Of a DNA stretch of 7,928 nt, positions 6,012 through 7,928 are shown in pieces (positions within the stretch are counted from its first letter, which is position 1; every line of letters starts with the position of its first letter). The stretch covers positions 1 through 7,928 of the forward strand of contig JAOZOC010000136.1 of NCBI GenBank assembly GCA_029933495.1. Direction: 5' to 3'. A model generated the notes under the pieces. It was not told the origin of the DNA. It did no database searches and saw only the letters and a program-made list of their open reading frames with translations. This stretch comes from Bacteroidales bacterium (GTDB taxonomy: Bacteria > Bacteroidota > Bacteroidia > Bacteroidales > JAADJA01). Made by a program: the position numbers and the translations under genes.

Positions 6012-6695
6012 ATGGAAAGTAAAAAATTTAAAATATTACTCATTGATGATGAACCGGATATCCTGGAATTTTTAAAATATAGTTTTGAAAAAGAGGGATA
6101 CATTACATATACGGCATCAAATGGTTTTAAGGGAGAAAAAATCGCCCTCGAGATAAACCCGGATATGATTATACTTGATATAATGATGCCAGGAATGGAC
6201 GGTATTGAACTTTGCAATAAGTTAAAGGAGAATTCGCAGTTTAAAGATACTATAATAGTTTTTTTAACAGCGCGTGGTGAGGATTACTCACAAATTGCAG
6301 GATTTGATGCCGGGGCCGATGACTATGTTACAAAGCCGGTTAAACCGAAAGTATTGCTTGCGCGTATAAAAGCAATTCTGAAAAGAAATAATAAAGAGAT
6401 GGCAAATATGAATGTTATTGAGCTGAAGGATATTAAGATTGATACCGAAAAACGGGTTATCATTTTCGATAACAGGGAAATATTTTTACCAAAAATCGAA
6501 TTTAATATATTGCTGCTTTTTGCTTCTAACCCGGGAAGGGTTTTTGTCAGAGAAGAGATTTACAACCGTATCTGGGGAAATGACATATATGTTGGCGACA
6601 GGACTTTGGATGTACATATCAGAAAACTAAGGAAAAAACTTGATAAAAAAGTCATTAAAACAATTAAAGGTATTGGATACGGCATTTCTGCATAA
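6012..6695 (+). CDS. PhoB/OmpR-family response regulator
   Basis: The product is 227 residues, the usual length. The receiver domain (about 6-120) has the acidic pair D12-D13, the phospho-acceptor D56 in MIILDIMMPGMDG, T86 in VFLTARG, and K108 in DDYVTKP. The winged-helix DNA-binding domain (about 131-227) has IEFNILLLFASNPGRVF, the REEIYNRIWG segment and the recognition-helix region VGDRTLDVHIRKLRKKL, ending in the IKGIGYGI wing. All residues needed for phosphorylation and binding are present. OmpR/PhoB proteins bind direct repeats as head-to-tail dimers. The neighbouring porin and Pit genes, and 11-bp repeats upstream of them, point to the phosphate regulator PhoB, but the domain alone cannot prove this. 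No histidine kinase gene adjoins it; Pit follows after 127 bases. The repeat pair at 5959 suggests autoregulation. The ATG at 6012 has no Shine-Dalgarno sequence. Confidence 0.96.
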   Translation: MESKKFKILLIDDEPDILEFLKYSFEKEGYITYTASNGFKGEKIALEINPDMIILDIMMPGMDGIELCNKLKENSQFKDTIIVFLTARGEDYSQIAGFDAGADDYVTKPVKPKVLLARIKAILKRNNKEMANMNVIELKDIKIDTEKRVIIFDNREIFLPKIEFNILLLFASNPGRVFVREEIYNRIWGNDIYVGDRTLDVHIRKLRKKLDKKVIKTIKGIGYGISA

Positions 6696-6722
6696 CCATT
6701 TACCTTTTGCAAATATCAATTC

Positions 6723-6740
6723 TTAACATAAACTTAACAT
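6723..6740 (+). promoter_or_regulatory. Pho-box-like pair of 11-bp-phased repeats (site D)
   Basis: TTAACAT starts at 6723 and again, identically, at 6734, an exact 11-bp step and the cleanest repeat in the window. A degenerate ATAA core follows in phase at 6745. The second copy is 23 bp upstream of the TAATTTTG box at 6757, so the pair takes the place of a -33 element at the Pit promoter. Confidence 0.65.
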
Positions 6741-6756
6741 TAAAATAATTTATTAC

Positions 6757-6764
6757 TAATTTTG
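6757..6764 (+). promoter_or_regulatory. -7 promoter element of the Pit gene
   Basis: TAATTTTG matches TAnnTTTG exactly and is identical to the box before the response-regulator gene. It lies 58 bases before the ATG at 6823, giving a leader of roughly 50 bases. It shows that Pit has its own promoter and need not depend on readthrough from the regulator gene. Confidence 0.6.
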
Positions 6765-6822
6765 TTTACGACCTTTGACCGGATATAATTAATAATATTG
6801 CCGGCATAAAATTTATAAAATT

Positions 6823-7928
6823 ATGGAGTCAATTTATCTTATCCTCATCGTAATCCTTTTCCTTCTTGCTATCTCAGATCTCGTTGTTGGAGTGAGTAAC
6901 GATGCTGTGAACTTTCTGAATTCAGCGATAGGGTCAAAAGCAGCCTCTTTCAAAGTAATAATGATTGTCGCGGCCCTGGGAATTTTGTTTGGGGCAACAT
7001 TTTCAAGCGGTATGATGGAAGTTGCTAGAAAAGGTATTTTTAATCCGCAACATTTTTATTTTTCGGAAATAATAATCATCTTTCTAGCAGTGATGATTAC
7101 GGACGTAATTCTGCTCGACCTGTTCAACACCTTCGGACTGCCTACCTCAACAACCGTTTCAATCGTTTTTGAATTACTGGGTGCTGCTGTGGCTGTTTCA
7201 CTGATCAAAATATCACAAAACCCCGATTCATTGCCATTAAGTGAATATATTAATTCGGCAAAAGCTCTTGCAATTATTGCGGGTATCCTCCTGTCCGTTG
7301 TTGTTGCCTTTTCGGTTGGTGCCATAATACAATATTTAAGCAGACTTATCTTCTCGTTTGATTATGAAAAAAGACTGAAACGCTGGGGTGCGTTGTGGGG
7401 TGGATTTGCCATTACCGCCATTACCTATTTTATTCTGATAAAAGGTGCAAAAGGGGCTTCTTTTATGTCGGATGATACAAAGAATTTCATTCATCATAAT
7501 TCACTGGCGATCATAGGATTAAGTTTTGTTGCCTGGACAATTATATTGCAAATATTCTCATTGTTATTCAGAATTAACATATTGAAACTTATTGTTATGG
7601 TTGGAACATTTGCACTTGCCATGGCATTTGCAGGTAACGACCTGGTAAACTTCATCGGTGTTCCCCTTGCAGGATTCGAATCATACAAAGATTTCATTGC
7701 ACATCCGGGAGCACAACCCGATAACTTCCTGATGGAGTCGCTGACTGGAAAAATCAAAACACCTACGGTATATCTTCTCATAGCCGGTTTAATAATGGTT
7801 TTAACACTGTGGCTTTCGAAAAAGGCAAAATCAGTTATCAAAACATCCGTTGATCTCGGAAGACAGGATGAGGGTTATGAGCGTTTTGAAGCAACGGGAT
7901 TTTCACGTGTTCTTGTCAGAGGTTCAAG
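6823..7928 (+). CDS. pit: Pit-family inorganic phosphate transporter, N-terminal part
   Basis: The frame opens at ATG 6823 and is still open at the right edge (368 codons and two bases), so the gene is cut by the window. It has the duplicated PiT signature: GVSNDAVNFLNSAIGSK near residues 23-39, and AFAGNDLVNFIGVPLAGF near 268-285, each with the Asn-Asp pair essential for sodium- or proton-coupled phosphate transport in this family. The segment FGLPTSTTVSIVFELLGA is the conserved Pro-Thr-Ser-Thr-Thr stretch. About eight hydrophobic membrane helices are visible. It would carry inorganic phosphate across the inner membrane. Bacteroidota Pit proteins are typically much longer than E. coli PitA, with a soluble C-terminal extension, and the charged tail beginning near residue 333 (SKKAKSVIKTSVDLG) suggests the same here. 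Its promoter carries the best Pho-like repeat, so it is probably phosphate-regulated. The ATG is chosen because it directly precedes the first helix. Confidence 0.93.
   Translation, partial: MESIYLILIVILFLLAISDLVVGVSNDAVNFLNSAIGSKAASFKVIMIVAALGILFGATFSSGMMEVARKGIFNPQHFYFSEIIIIFLAVMITDVILLDLFNTFGLPTSTTVSIVFELLGAAVAVSLIKISQNPDSLPLSEYINSAKALAIIAGILLSVVVAFSVGAIIQYLSRLIFSFDYEKRLKRWGALWGGFAITAITYFILIKGAKGASFMSDDTKNFIHHNSLAIIGLSFVAWTIILQIFSLLFRINILKLIVMVGTFALAMAFAGNDLVNFIGVPLAGFESYKDFIAHPGAQPDNFLMESLTGKIKTPTVYLLIAGLIMVLTLWLSKKAKSVIKTSVDLGRQDEGYERFEATGFSRVLVRGS

Noticed and set aside
7056..7841. Minus-strand frames opposite the Pit gene
   Set aside because: The plus strand is open throughout and encodes both Pit signature motifs, so the antisense frames are by-products.

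Overview
The window looks like Bacteroidota (Bacteroidetes) chromosomal DNA. The evidence is an AT-rich genome, the phylum-specific -7 promoter hexamer pattern TAnnTTTG upstream of several genes, weak or absent Shine-Dalgarno sequences, a TonB-dependent receptor with an N-terminal carboxypeptidase-regulatory-like domain, a surface-lipoprotein export signature, and a Bacteroidota-type Pit transporter. There are no RNA genes, insertion sequences, CRISPR arrays or phage genes.

Layout. (1) Positions 1-478, minus: the 5' part of an outer-membrane porin, probably of the OprO/OprP phosphate-selective type, running off the left edge. (2) 646-1002, plus: a small exported protein that is essentially one free carboxypeptidase-regulatory-like domain, divergent from the porin. 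(3) A bidirectional terminator near 1031-1057. (4) 1067-1528, minus: an exported MORN-repeat protein with its own promoter. (5) 1580-4384, minus: a 934-residue TonB-dependent receptor. (6) 4480-5850, minus: a predicted surface-exposed beta-helix-type lipoprotein, upstream of the receptor and probably in the same operon, with a strong hairpin between them. (7) 6012-6695, plus: a PhoB/OmpR-type response regulator, divergent from the lipoprotein. (8) 6823 to the right edge, plus: the N-terminal half or so of a Pit-family phosphate transporter.

How it fits together. Four sites in the three intergenic regions that serve the porin/small protein, the lipoprotein-receptor pair and regulator, and Pit carry TTAA-cored direct repeats spaced exactly 11 bp apart (starts 567/578/600, 5907/5918/5929, 5959/5970, 6723/6734). 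An 11-bp direct repeat is the known geometry of PhoB boxes in Proteobacteria and PhoP boxes (TTAACA-type) in Bacillus. In three or four cases the repeats lie where the -33 element would be, 23-26 bp upstream of a TAnnTTTG-like box. I infer a phosphate-starvation regulon island: a PhoB-like regulator controlling itself, a porin, a high-capacity phosphate permease, and an outer-membrane receptor/surface-lipoprotein pair whose substrate is unknown. That pair is the best candidate for an undescribed system, probably an active phosphorus-compound uptake machine. No histidine kinase, PhoU or Pst genes are visible in the window.
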